DNA of 64,000 nucleotides from Bacteroidota bacterium (GTDB lineage Bacteria > Bacteroidota > Bacteroidia > 2-12-FULL-35-15), in NCBI GenBank assembly GCA_025963715.1, contig JAOQAG010000001.1, forward strand, positions 152,333 through 216,332, read 5' to 3'. Positions 47,186-56,300 of the stretch are shown here, in pieces (within the stretch, counting starts at the first letter, position 1; every line of letters starts with the position of its first letter). The notes under the pieces are model-generated. The model saw nothing but the letters and a program-made list of their open reading frames with translations. It was not told the origin of the DNA and did not search any database. The position numbers and the translations under genes are program-made.

Positions 47186-47689
47186 TTATTTTCCATCGTA
47201 TGCTTTTTGCAGTGCATCAATGTCCAGCTTTTTCATCTGCATCATGGCTTCCATCGCGCGTTGTGATTTTTCAGAATCTCCATCCTGCAGCAATTCCTTC
47301 ATTTTTACAGGCACAATTTGCCAGGATACGCCGTATTTATCTTTCAGCCAGCCGCATTGCAGCGCTTTCGGGTCGCCACCGGCTTTTAGTTTTTCCCAGT
47401 AATAATCCACTTCTTCCTGGTTTTCGCAATTCACAATAAAGGAAATGGACTCGTTGAATTTAAACAGCGGCCCGCCATTTAATGCCATAAACGATTGTCC
47501 GTTTAGCTCAAACTCCACAGTCATTACCGAACCAGCGGGCCGCTTGTGGATCTCGTACCCGGCTTTTCCGTAGCGGCTGACCGTTCCCATTTTCGAATCT
47601 TTAAAAATAGAAGTGTAGTAATGTGCAGCTTCTTCTGCCTGGTTATCAAACCAAAGATTATTGGTGATCTTTTGAATGTTATTTTTCAT
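47186..47689 (-). CDS. VOC family protein (PhnB-like)
   Basis: A 167-residue protein of the vicinal oxygen chelate superfamily, PhnB-like branch. It starts IQKITNNLWFDNQAEEAAHYY, the standard opening of PhnB-like proteins, then has SVMTVEFELNGQSFMALNGGP and a YYWEKL helix followed by CGWLKDKYGVSWQIVP. Such proteins are often annotated as 3-demethylubiquinone methyltransferase-like but their reaction is mostly unknown. The C-terminal 30 residues (AMEAMMQMKKLDI) form the extra helix typical of the group. Single gene with its own terminator. Confidence 0.9.
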   Translation of the reverse strand: MKNNIQKITNNLWFDNQAEEAAHYYTSIFKDSKMGTVSRYGKAGYEIHKRPAGSVMTVEFELNGQSFMALNGGPLFKFNESISFIVNCENQEEVDYYWEKLKAGGDPKALQCGWLKDKYGVSWQIVPVKMKELLQDGDSEKSQRAMEAMMQMKKLDIDALQKAYDGK

Positions 47690-47822
47690 GATTTTCCGGA
47701 GATTAAATGATTATTAATATAAGAAATACTAAAAAAGGCTGCCATTTTTTGTTCATTGGCATCAAAATTTAATGCAAAATATGTTAATTCACACATTTTA
47801 AGGATCCCGGGATCCCACGCTT

Positions 47823-48206
47823 ATGATTCAATCAATACTACTCGTAGATGATGATGCCGATGATACGGAATTATTTTCTGAAGCTTTACACGATATTGCT
47901 CCTTCTATTTTGCTTTTTTATGCAAAAGATGGGATAGATGCACTGGAAAAGCTGGATAAAATGCAGGAACTGCCGGAGCTTATCTTCCTGGATATTAATA
48001 TGCCGCGTATGAACGGCTGGGAATGTCTTGGAAAGCTGAAAAGTTCGGATCAATACCAAAAGATCCCGGTGATCATGTATTCCACATCTTCTATTAAAAA
48101 GGAAATGGAGATCGCTACCAGCCTTGGCGCTATTAATTTTATCAGCAAACCGGATAATTTTACTTCACTAAAAAACGTTTTAATGGTGGCAACCGGTGTA
48201 AAATAA
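47823..48206 (+). CDS. Single-domain response regulator
   Basis: A 127-residue stand-alone receiver domain: acidic pocket DDD at 9-11, phospho-acceptor Asp 57 (LIFLDINMPRMNGWE), Ser/Thr in YSTSS and Lys in FISKPDNF. There is no output domain, so it acts as a phosphate relay or by protein contact (CheY/Rcp1-like). The Bacteroidota Rcp1-like group often lies near PAS/GAF kinases, as here (about 1.3 kb from the 1064-residue kinase), which makes a partnership plausible. Confidence 0.9.
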   Translation: MIQSILLVDDDADDTELFSEALHDIAPSILLFYAKDGIDALEKLDKMQELPELIFLDINMPRMNGWECLGKLKSSDQYQKIPVIMYSTSSIKKEMEIATSLGAINFISKPDNFTSLKNVLMVATGVK

Positions 48207-48284
48207 ACCGTCTTATTGATAGTTTATAAACTGCTGGCACAAATTTTATCTGGAATAGTACAAAACCATTTAAACCGATCCATC

Positions 48285-48449
48285 ATGAAAGCAATCAAGA
48301 ATGTAAACGTTCGGCTCTTATTGAGATCACTCACACTGCTTATTGTATTATCGTCTCTTCTTGCATCCTGCATTGTTGTGGCGCATCCGCGTCAGCATCC
48401 GCCAAGCAGGAGGCACAGGCATGTGGTAATTATTGAGGATAGGAGATAG
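48285..48449 (+). CDS. Very small putative lipoprotein
   Basis: A 54-residue ORF starting at MKAIKNVNVRLLLRS (48285). A signal segment ends in LASC, a plausible lipobox (Cys 32), followed by a short His/Arg/Pro-rich tail (HPRQHPPSRRHRHVVIIEDRR). Without alignment data it could be spurious, but the combination of signal and lipobox in so short a frame is suggestive. It follows the response regulator after about 80 bp. Function unknown. Confidence 0.4.
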   Translation: MKAIKNVNVRLLLRSLTLLIVLSSLLASCIVVAHPRQHPPSRRHRHVVIIEDRR

Positions 48450-48503
48450 GGAAGATTATCAGATTTGTTAAAGATCAATTTTTGGGTATACTTTTTTTGT
48501 GAA

Positions 48504-49520
48504 TTATGAAGATTTAGTTTTTAATATGTATTCAAATTCCAAATCATCTAATTCATATTTTGCCATTTTTTGTAACGTAGCAAGCAGCAGCGACTTCGCT
48601 ACTTGTACCGGATCTTCAGAATCTTCAATAAACTTATCAAATGTGTCTAAGCCATCATGGATGTGAAAATAACCCGGAAAATCTTTTGAGCCATGAACAA
48701 ATGCCGACCTATAATCATACATTTTGGTTAATCTTTTTTTGAACTCTTTAATTTCGCCCAGGAAGATTTGTGCCTTTTTTCTCACTTGTTCTCCGATTGC
48801 TTCTTTCCCCCCTACGTATAAGGATTCAATTCCTACCATAGTCCAGAAAAGTCTTTCTTGTTCACTGATGTTTTCTTGATATAGATAAGTAAAAGCATTT
48901 ATAGCGCGACTTAAATTGGTTGATGATATTTCGTCGATACCCTTTGGAAAAGCTTTTGTCAAATACCAACTCCATGTCTTATGAATGTTTAATTGCTCAA
49001 ATACCGGCCATTTTTTTTCAAGTGAGTAAGACAATATATCTATTGAGTATAGATTCAAAGGTTTTAATGGTCTTAAAAAAAATCCATTTGAAAACAATAA
49101 GCCGGTTCCAGGATGAAGTGCTCCAACTCTCGCAATATCCAATGCAACAATAAAATCGTAATATCTTTTTTCGAAATTTGGAATCAATAGGTGTTTTAAA
49201 TAAAAGTCGTTAGAATTAAAATTTGTTGATTTCAATTCTTCAAAATTTTGATCCTTAAAGTAAATGGTTGAAGAAAATTTTAAAATAATCTCTTCTCGAA
49301 TATGTGTTTTATAAAGTTTCCACAATTTTCTTTTTTGTCCTCTTAAACTATTTAAAACTTTAATCCTGACTTTTACTTTAATTTCCGGGCTAATTGGGAA
49401 ATTTATCTGAGTTCCATTTATATCGCTTAATAATTTTTTAAAATATTCAATAGATTCCTCCGGATCAAAACCCATAGGAATTAATATACCTTGATAAATT
49501 TCAATTTTGACTTTATTCAT
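48504..49520 (-). CDS. HEPN-domain-like protein (Apea-like), possible RNase or defence protein
   Basis: A 338-residue protein with no signal or membrane segment. The C-terminal third looks like an Apea-type HEPN domain: RLFWTMVGIESLYVGGKE (about 223-240), a charged helix, then the catalytic-type motif R271-x4-H276 in MYDYRSAFVHGS. HEPN proteins with this motif are commonly RNases in toxin-antitoxin and anti-phage systems. The first 200 residues are of unknown fold. Visibly AT-rich compared with the neighbourhood and the first gene of the island beside ssrA. Defence role is inference from fold and context only. Confidence 0.6.
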   Translation of the reverse strand: MNKVKIEIYQGILIPMGFDPEESIEYFKKLLSDINGTQINFPISPEIKVKVRIKVLNSLRGQKRKLWKLYKTHIREEIILKFSSTIYFKDQNFEELKSTNFNSNDFYLKHLLIPNFEKRYYDFIVALDIARVGALHPGTGLLFSNGFFLRPLKPLNLYSIDILSYSLEKKWPVFEQLNIHKTWSWYLTKAFPKGIDEISSTNLSRAINAFTYLYQENISEQERLFWTMVGIESLYVGGKEAIGEQVRKKAQIFLGEIKEFKKRLTKMYDYRSAFVHGSKDFPGYFHIHDGLDTFDKFIEDSEDPVQVAKSLLLATLQKMAKYELDDLEFEYILKTKSS

Positions 49521-49687
49521 TTTTTCGTTAAATAGATTACTGATTTATTTATGCGTTTCAATTAAAAATTCTGAATTAGCTATAAATGGTCTATTAGCAA
49601 AAATAAATATTTGTATAAAAAAAGGAATGAAAGAGACTAGGAAGTTAATGCTTCATGTTTTTTGTAATATGAGAAGCTTCGAAGTAA

Positions 49688-49996
49688 TCAATTAACCGTA
49701 ATCTCTAAATTAATCTCCGAAACTATTTTAATGCTTTTTATAGGACCTTCAAAACGGTAATTATTATCATTAAAGATAAGTGGCTGTCCACTAATGATAA
49801 AATTTTTAGGATACCGGAAAACACTTCCGTTCTTATTTTCAAAAATAAATAACAGGCTGATGGAATGTTCTAAGGGATGTTCGATCCGGAGATAAAGCGC
49901 GCTAAGAGGCTGCGTCATCTTGTCTTTGAGGTCCAAGGGTACTTCAATTCCTTTTTTGAGCAGTAGTACTTGTTTTGATATTGGATGTAGATACAT
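49688..49996 (-). CDS. Hypothetical protein
   Basis: A 102-residue, beta-strand-rich protein without signal or helix; not recognised. It sits 167 bp upstream of the HEPN-like gene on the same strand in the AT-rich island, so it may be co-expressed. ATG at 49996. No paralogue in the window. Confidence 0.5.
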   Translation of the reverse strand: MYLHPISKQVLLLKKGIEVPLDLKDKMTQPLSALYLRIEHPLEHSISLLFIFENKNGSVFRYPKNFIISGQPLIFNDNNYRFEGPIKSIKIVSEINLEITVN

Positions 49997-50307
49997 TATA
50001 AATGATTATTAACTGAAATTTTATTTAAAAAATGCTTCTTGCACTTGAAAGAAGTTTCGTGACGAAATGGAGTGTACGTATACCCAAACCAGAATTACAA
50101 CTAAAAAGAAACCCTCCTTCGCATCACAAATCTTATCAGATTTGAAGAGCTTCGGAGGGCGAAGGTGGAATCCACGGACAAAAAGTCGAACCCCTTGATT
50201 GAAGATTTAAAATTATTAGCAAATTTAAGTTGTTGTATTTCAGTAAAATAGGTGGTGGCATTCATGGGGTAATTCGTTACGCTGTTTGGGTTTAATTAGG
50301 TAAGGGG
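49997..50307. other. Gene-free 311-bp spacer with foldable sequence
   Basis: No frame worth calling. The segment 50112-50160 could fold as CCTCC...GGAGG enclosing hairpins AAATCT-TATC-AGATTT and GAAGAGCTTC, followed by GGTGGAATCCACGGAC with a self-complementary GTGGAATCCAC. A structured RNA or an att-like remnant are both possible; neither can be shown. Confidence 0.35.
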
Positions 50308-50724
50308 CTATTTTGAATGCAAGAAGTCATATAGAGATATAGCAGCAGCAATAACTGCAAAAAATAGTGAAATAAATGCGATAAACCTTGTATTCTTTTC
50401 ATACTTAAGTTTGTCAATCTCCCGTTCTGCTAGTTCTGTTTCTAATATCTCACGTTTTTCCGCTTTAGCTTTCTGTTCAGCTGTATCTTGTTTCCATTTT
50501 CTGTAACCACCGCTTGTAGCCACTAAACAACCTTTTTCAGTTAAGGATGCAACCTTGCTAAGGTCTTTTGGGTTTACCAAGCCTTCAAATACAAGTTCAC
50601 TTAATAACTTGGTGGTTGAATCGTAATCATTGCGCCACATAATGTAACCTTGAATATTACCGCCTTTTAACATTTCATTAAGAAGGATTTCTTTTTTAGA
50701 ATCGGGGTCATCAAATAATAACAT
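50308..50724 (-). CDS. Membrane-anchored hypothetical protein with winged-helix-like N-terminus
   Basis: A 138-residue protein. The N-terminal half resembles a winged helix (ELVFEGLVNPKDLSKVASLT, then EKGCLVATSGGYRKW, a Gly-Gly-Tyr turn). A charged coiled-coil stretch (AEQKAKAEKREILETELAER) leads to one C-terminal membrane helix (FIAFISLFFAVIAAAISLYDF). The same layout appears in the 51665-52153 product. Common in Bacteroidota accessory regions; function unknown. Precedes the HEPN-like gene by about 0.8 kb on the same strand. Confidence 0.6.
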   Translation of the reverse strand: MLLFDDPDSKKEILLNEMLKGGNIQGYIMWRNDYDSTTKLLSELVFEGLVNPKDLSKVASLTEKGCLVATSGGYRKWKQDTAEQKAKAEKREILETELAEREIDKLKYEKNTRFIAFISLFFAVIAAAISLYDFLHSK

Positions 50725-50763
50725 AATAACAGATTTTAAACAAAATTAAGAAGAACAAAAAGA

Positions 50764-51249
50764 TTAAGATTTTTTTATGGTTTTGTTTGCTTTCTTAATA
50801 GAACGATTAACTCTACCACGTGCAACTAAAGCTAAAATTGCAATTGCCAAAAATTCTGCAATAACAATAATATGAAATGGTATAGTTAAATATTTGTCAT
50901 TAACTAATATTATGTAGCAAGCCATTTTAAACATCCCAGTTATAGCAGATAACGTTAAAACAGAACCGAATATATTTTGTTGAAGTACGCTATTATCAAA
51001 AACTATTTTTCTTTCAGCTGCTGGTTTGCTCAATTCAATGTTAGCTGTTAAATATCCCAATGAAATTGTGTACCATAAAAAGCCAAAACAGATAGACAAA
51101 ATAAAAGGTACCTGTATTTGTTCTTTTTCAATAATATGCTTCCCCCAGATGAAAATATTGAGGTACCAAAATAGAGAACTTAATATGATACCAATAAAGA
51201 ATTGTTTTACTGGTGAAATATCGGAAAGGAATTTATCTAAGTCTATCAT
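50764..51249 (-). CDS. Hypothetical four-helix membrane protein
   Basis: A 161-residue protein with four predicted membrane helices (about 16-36, 46-68, 92-113 and 122-143) and a basic C-terminal tail rich in Lys/Arg. Not recognised. It follows 51261-51554 by 11 bp and precedes 50308-50724 by 39 bp, so the three probably form a transcription unit in the island. Confidence 0.55.
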   Translation of the reverse strand: MIDLDKFLSDISPVKQFFIGIILSSLFWYLNIFIWGKHIIEKEQIQVPFILSICFGFLWYTISLGYLTANIELSKPAAERKIVFDNSVLQQNIFGSVLTLSAITGMFKMACYIILVNDKYLTIPFHIIVIAEFLAIAILALVARGRVNRSIKKANKTIKKS

Positions 51250-51260
51250 AGTGGCAATAG

Positions 51261-51554
51261 TTATATTACACTAGAGTAATTGTTTTCAAAATCTTCTAAC
51301 AAAATAAAGAAAGCCATTTGAGAATATGGTTTATCAAAAAAATAAATATCAAAATCAGCATTCGGGTTAGCTAAAACCATTGACAAATTATTATCAACCC
51401 AATTTCTATAATTATCTGTCCAACTTGAAAGCTTTGTCGGTGCAGCAATAATAACGTTGATTGTAATTAATTCCCCCGTAGACTTACGTCTTATCTGCTG
51501 ACCTTTAAGTGAATTATATTTTTTAAGGATTTCAATAGCTTCTTTTATATACAT
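51261..51554 (-). CDS. Hypothetical protein
   Basis: A 97-residue cytoplasmic-looking protein with mixed alpha/beta character and Trp/Phe-rich middle (KLSSWTDNYRNWVDNN). Not recognised. First gene of the likely three-gene minus unit; its start at 51554 lies 71 bp from the divergent -7 box at 51625. Confidence 0.5.
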   Translation of the reverse strand: MYIKEAIEILKKYNSLKGQQIRRKSTGELITINVIIAAPTKLSSWTDNYRNWVDNNLSMVLANPNADFDIYFFDKPYSQMAFFILLEDFENNYSSVI

Positions 51555-51624
51555 CTTAGAAAGGCACTATTTGTAAATTTAAATTACAATTTTATTAGTG
51601 GTTTAAGTACAAATATAGGAAAAA

Positions 51625-51632
51625 TAGATTTG
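51625..51632 (+). promoter_or_regulatory. Predicted -7 box of the 51665-52153 gene
   Basis: TAGATTTG, 32 nt upstream of the ATG, diverging from the minus-strand unit. Confidence 0.5.
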
Positions 51633-51664
51633 TGCTGATTAGGTGGATTTTGTATGTTTACTTT

Positions 51665-52153
51665 ATGGAAAAAACGCACAATACCAATGAAAAATTAGAT
51701 GCAGTTTTAACTGTATTAAACAATTTGAATAAAGAATTAATAAACGCTCAGGGGTTTGCAAAATTAAGTGTAGATAATGAGATTGATTTAACTAAAATAC
51801 TGTTCAGATTAGTAAATATAGGTGTGAAAGACATTGATTTGATCGAATTGCAGCTAATATTACCTTATCTAATTTCAGAAAATTATATAGAGAAATACGA
51901 TGCAGGTATTGAAAGAGCATACCATTCTCTATATAGAATAAGGTTTAATGGTAAAGTATTTATAGAAAATGGTGGATTTGTAAGTAAAGCTGCCGACATA
52001 AATTCACAAACTATACGACAAGCAAAACTGGAAAAAAATGTAAGATTTCTTAATCGTATTATTGCTACCGGGACTATGATAGCAGCTATTTATTATGCTT
52101 TTGAGATTTGGAAATACTATTTTGGGTACATAAACCCTAAAGGCTTACCGTAA
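51665..52153 (+). CDS. Membrane-anchored hypothetical protein, same layout as 50308-50724
   Basis: A 162-residue protein starting at MEKTHNTNEKLDAVLTVLNN (51665). It has a helical N-terminus, a winged-helix-like middle (FRLVNIGVKDIDLIELQLI, then RIRFNGKVFIENGGFVSK with a Gly-Gly-Phe turn), a charged linker and a C-terminal membrane helix (IATGTMIAAIYYAFEIWKYY). Similarity in layout to the 50308 product suggests both belong to one family, with the DNA- or protein-binding part held at the membrane. Followed by a strong terminator. Nearest neighbour of the ssrA 3' end. Confidence 0.55.
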   Translation: MEKTHNTNEKLDAVLTVLNNLNKELINAQGFAKLSVDNEIDLTKILFRLVNIGVKDIDLIELQLILPYLISENYIEKYDAGIERAYHSLYRIRFNGKVFIENGGFVSKAADINSQTIRQAKLEKNVRFLNRIIATGTMIAAIYYAFEIWKYYFGYINPKGLP

Positions 52154-52164
52154 ATTTTAGACAA

Positions 52165-52199
52165 AAAAGAGCAACCCGGTAAGGGTTGCTCTTTTATTT
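52165..52199 (+). terminator. Terminator of the 51665-52153 gene
   Basis: Perfect 13-bp stem AAAAGAGCAACCC / GGGTTGCTCTTTT around GGTAA, followed by a T-rich stretch. Confidence 0.92.
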
Positions 52200-52316
52200 T
52201 CAAGCTATTGTTGTTTTACCATTTTTTTAGTTTCAATCACTTTATTATCTACGACTAAATAGAGTTGTATCGCTAATGTGTACGAATAACGGGAAGTTGA
52301 AAGGCAGTAAAAAAGA

Positions 52317-52342
52317 AAAGCACGCCGAAATTAGCGTGCTTT
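52317..52342 (-). terminator. Terminator of ssrA
   Basis: Stem AAAGCACGC / GCGTGCTTT around CGAAATTA, 10 bp beyond the ssrA 3' end and followed on the minus strand by CTTTTCTTTTTT. Confidence 0.85.
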
Positions 52343-52351
52343 CAATGGGAG

Positions 52352-52718
52352 TGGAGTCGGAGGGATTCGAACCCTCGTCCAAACAAGGAATTAATAAGCT
52401 TTCTACATGTTTATCAAAACTTTAATTTTCGATAAGCTTAGGTAGTTCTGCCAACCAAAAGGCTTACTTAGCTTCTTTATCTCATCACGGATCAAAGCGC
52501 TCCGCAACTATTTCTTCATTTGTTATGCTTCACTGGGGACGCAGAAGATCAGAGCTTCCCCGGAAACAAAGGCACTTATTTTCTGAGAAAATTAAGCAGC
52601 CATAGCGTAGTTAGACTCGCCGTATAGAATTTTGAGAATTAGGATTAAGGTGCCATATTCACAACACACCACATGCTTACATAAAAATCGCACTCGCTGT
52701 CAAAACCGTAACGACCCC
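52352..52718 (-). ncRNA. ssrA: Transfer-messenger RNA (tmRNA)
   Basis: A 367-nt tmRNA. The tRNA-like end is clear: 5' GGGGTCG (52718 downward) pairs with CGACTCC near the 3' end, followed by discriminator A; the T-arm reads GAGGGTTCGAATCCCTC. CCA is not encoded. The messenger part is at 52592-52621 on the minus strand, encoding GESNYAMAA then TAA, a Bacteroidota-type tag ending in AA for proteolysis. With SmpB it rescues stalled ribosomes. Its 3' end is a frequent integration site of mobile elements, and the island at 48.5-52.2 kb lies directly beyond it, though I found no duplicated ssrA end nor integrase. Confidence 0.95.
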
Positions 52719-52857
52719 ATGTTGTAAAGAACTCCTGCAAAGGTACATAAAATTATAAATGATGAATTATAAATTATTTTTCAAATAATGAGCAGTTGTT
52801 TTTAGTTTTTATAATCATTATTGCGAACTTCTTTCATTGAAAAATACTCCTGTCCTT

Positions 52858-53038
52858 CTGCAGACTCTTTGAGCTTGTTCAGTAATAGCGGTAATGAGCG
52901 CGGTAAGGATCAAAGAAACGAAGAACTGATGTGCATGCGCGAAATTATCCGTGGTTGTTGCTTCGCGTTAGCTGAAGAAACAAATTATCTTACAAGATCA
53001 AAAGGTTTTTGTTACTTTTTGCCTTCAAAAAGTAAAAG
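52858..53038 (+). repeat. Dispersed repeat core, copy 3 (related to E1/E2)
   Basis: Shares with E1 the run CTGCAGACTCTT, GTTCAGTAATAGCGG, GCATGCGCGAAATTA and the hairpin TTACTTTTTG-CCTT-CAAAAAGTAA (near 53011-53034), but lacks the terminal inverted repeats. A 75-codon frame across it is spurious. Confidence 0.75.
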
Positions 53039-53218
53039 AATAAATTAACACGCAGTTGAATAAGCGAATGAAAAAAAACAGCGGATAGCTCTTGTTCTAC
53101 CCGCTGTCTGCACCGAAAAATATGCAGGGTTTAATCACACATTTTAATCCGGTGTATTTCTTTTTATTTATTAATCTCTCTCACACCAGTATCTCTTCAA
53201 TAACTAAAACCTACAAAT

Positions 53219-53335
53219 TATAATCGTCTACTAACTACGAACAACCAACATACATCACACACATAGCACGCACCCAGTCCAACATCCAACGTCTAATAAT
53301 CTAACATCCATTTATAATTCAACATCTATAATTCA
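53219..53335. repeat. 3'-end word tract after the giant T9SS gene
   Basis: On the minus strand, sense to the 53336-57760 gene, it reads a series of TGTTGGATTATTAG-type words, then GTTGTTCGTAGTTAGTAGAC and GATTATAA. Same words as at 34130-34165 and 34268-34348. No gene seen in 53039-53335. Confidence 0.65.
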
Positions 53336-56300
53336 TCATTTTACTAACGTAACGCTTCCCATAAATTTGTGTTTCTTATCCTTATAATCCGTCAGTTTCA
53401 CCACATACACATACGTATCCATCTGCGCTATCTCACTACCGTGATTGGCTGTTCCGTTCCAGTGTTTATTAATATCATCCGTATAGAAAATTAAATTACC
53501 CCAACGGTCATAGATCGTCATTTCAAAATCATTTATAAAATCACCTTTACCATAAAATTCATCATTGATCCCGTCACCGTTTGGCGAAAATGCATTCGGA
53601 ATGTAGAACGTAAATTCCGGATCGATCACCACACACAAATCGCTGCTGTCTACACAACCATAAGTGCTGGTCACTACCAGGTGCGCACAATACGTTCCCA
53701 CATCACTGAACAGATGTGATGGATTTTGCTGCGTGCTTGTATTTGTAGTCGTATTCAACACATCTCCAAAAGTCCAGTTCCATGCAGCAATCGAACTGTT
53801 ATCCACTGTCGATTGATCTGTATAAGTAACCGTCGGAACAATAATGCTGGTGTTTGCAGGCGCTGTAAATTGAGCAACCGGGATCGAATGCACCGTAATA
53901 TAATTTGCATACGTTACCGTGGAAATACAGCCTGCAGCCGATGTATCAATCAGTGTAATACTATACGTTCCCGGGTTATTAAAGCAATGCGATTGTGTTT
54001 GCCCGTTGGCAAAGCTGTTTGCCCCATCATTCACATCCCAGCCCCAACGGTTTACCGAACCCGAACTGATCGTGGACGCATCCGTAAGGTTTAAACATAA
54101 AGGAGCGCAACCCGATGTTAGATCCGCGCTGAACGCAGGCGCAGGCAATGGCAATACGGTTACTGTTACCGTACTGGTTACAGCAGGAGAGCAGCCGTCG
54201 GTTGCCGTTACAGTATAAGTTGTAGTGGCAGCTGGCGTTGCATTAGGGTTACTTATAGTTGAACTGCTTAATCCCGTAGCCGGTGCCCATGCGTATGCAT
54301 ACGGACCGCCATTTCCATTGATCGCCGTTGCTGTAATGGCGATCGTGCCTGCAGGACAAACGGGTGTTACCGGTATTGTAGATACTGATAATGCAGGATT
54401 TACAGTTACCGTAACGGTTTGTGTCAATGCCGGACATCCGTTCACATCGGCTCCGCTCACCGTATAAGTAGTGGTCGTTGTTGGTGCTGCCATCGGGTTG
54501 GCAATTGTCGGATCGCTCAATCCTGTTGCTGCTGTCCAGTTGTAAGAGTATACTCCACCGTTTCCTCCCGAAGCCAATGCCGTAAGAACCGCGCTGCCAC
54601 TGTTGCAAATAATTACATTGGCAATCGGTGCGATCATCACTTGTGTTGGCTGCGTGATCACCACCGAATCAATCGCTGTACAGTTATGCGCATCCGTAAC
54701 CGTGCAATAATAAGTTCCTGCGCACAAGCCGCTCGCTGTGGCAGTGGTTTGTACCGGCACGGTATTCCACGAATATGTATATGCAGCAGTTCCGCCTGAT
54801 ACGGATGCTGTTGCCGATCCGTCGCACACACCATAGCACGATACCATCGTTGGCGCTGCAATTGTTTCCGTTAAAAGCGTTGGCTCAGTTACCGAAGCAG
54901 TATTCGTTGCTGTACATCCCCACGAATCCGTAACGGTTACCGTATAATTTCCTGCACATTGGTTACAAGCCGGTGTTGTACAACCGCCGCTCCATGCGTA
55001 ACCAGGGAAAGCACCCGATCCGCCCGATGGGATCACAATCGTTTGCCCGTCACATGTTCCAAAGCATGTAGTTGGTAATCCCGCTACTGCCAGGTTGATT
55101 TGCTGATCTGCAAAAACAGTAACCGAATCGCTTCCCACACAACCGCTCGGATCTGTTACGATCACACCGTAAGTGGTAGTACTGGATGGATTTGCAACCG
55201 GGTTGTAAATTGTTCCGTTGCTTAACGTTGCCGTCGGCGACCAGCTGTAAGTATATCCTGCTCCGTTCGGAACCACCGTCAGCATTGTATTTCCATTGTA
55301 GCAGATCGTATCATCCAAACCTGCATTTACCAAAAGTGCGGCAGCAATGGTAACCGGAACGGTCGTCATTGGACTCACACAGCCAGCTGTACTAGTTGTT
55401 TGCACATAATAATTGGTCGGTGTCGAAATATTCGGTGTCACATACGTTGAACCTGTCATCAATAAAGCGCCTGCGCTTGCTGCATCATACCAGTCGTAAG
55501 TTCCGCCCGGAGCAGTAGCGTTTAGCGTAGCAGCAGTATTTGCGCACACACTCACACCCGGTGCTGTTGGTGCTGCAGGTGTTGGATTTACCATGATCGT
55601 ATAGGTATCAGGTGTGCCAATACAGCCATTCACGGTTGGTGTTACCGTAATAGTAGCAGTAATAGCATAAGCACCCGTATTGATTGCTGTAAATGCCGGT
55701 ACATTTCCTGTTCCGTTTGCTGCTAGTCCAATGCTCGGGTCGGAGTTGGTCCAGTTGAATGTGCCGCCCGCAGGGCTGCTTACAAAGCCCGAAGCAGTGG
55801 TCGTGCCGCCATTACAGATCACAATAGTTGCCGGAACCGTGGTTGTTGGCGTTGGGTTTACCGTTACCGTAGATACTGCTGTTCCCGTACATCCTCCACT
55901 CACGCCCGTTACCGTATAGGATGTTGTTGTTGTCGGCGATACGCTGTAAGGATTTGCAGTAGATCCCGTATTCCATGTATAGGTGGTTCCACCGGTTGCG
56001 GTTAATACCGCTGCGTCACCCGGACAAACCGTAGTGGAGTTTACCGTAATCGTTGCGCTTCCGCCGATGGTAACCGTTGCTACCGCCGTGCCGGAGCATC
56101 CAGCTGATGATCCCGTTACAGTATACGATGTAGTTACTGCCGGGGAAACGTTATATGGATTAGCTGTCGATCCCGTGTTCCATACATACGTGCTGCCGCC
56201 GGTTGCCGTTAAAGTCGCTGTTTGGGTTGGACAAATAGTTGCCGAATTCACCGTGATCGTTAAGTTCGGATTTACCGTAATAGTATAGGTTACCGGCGGT

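Noticed and set aside
50140..50200. tRNA or tmRNA-like remnant (att site) in the island spacer.
   Set aside because: AGTCGAACCCC and GTGGAATCCAC resemble tRNA arms, but no acceptor stem or anticodon loop can be completed and no match to the ssrA end was found.
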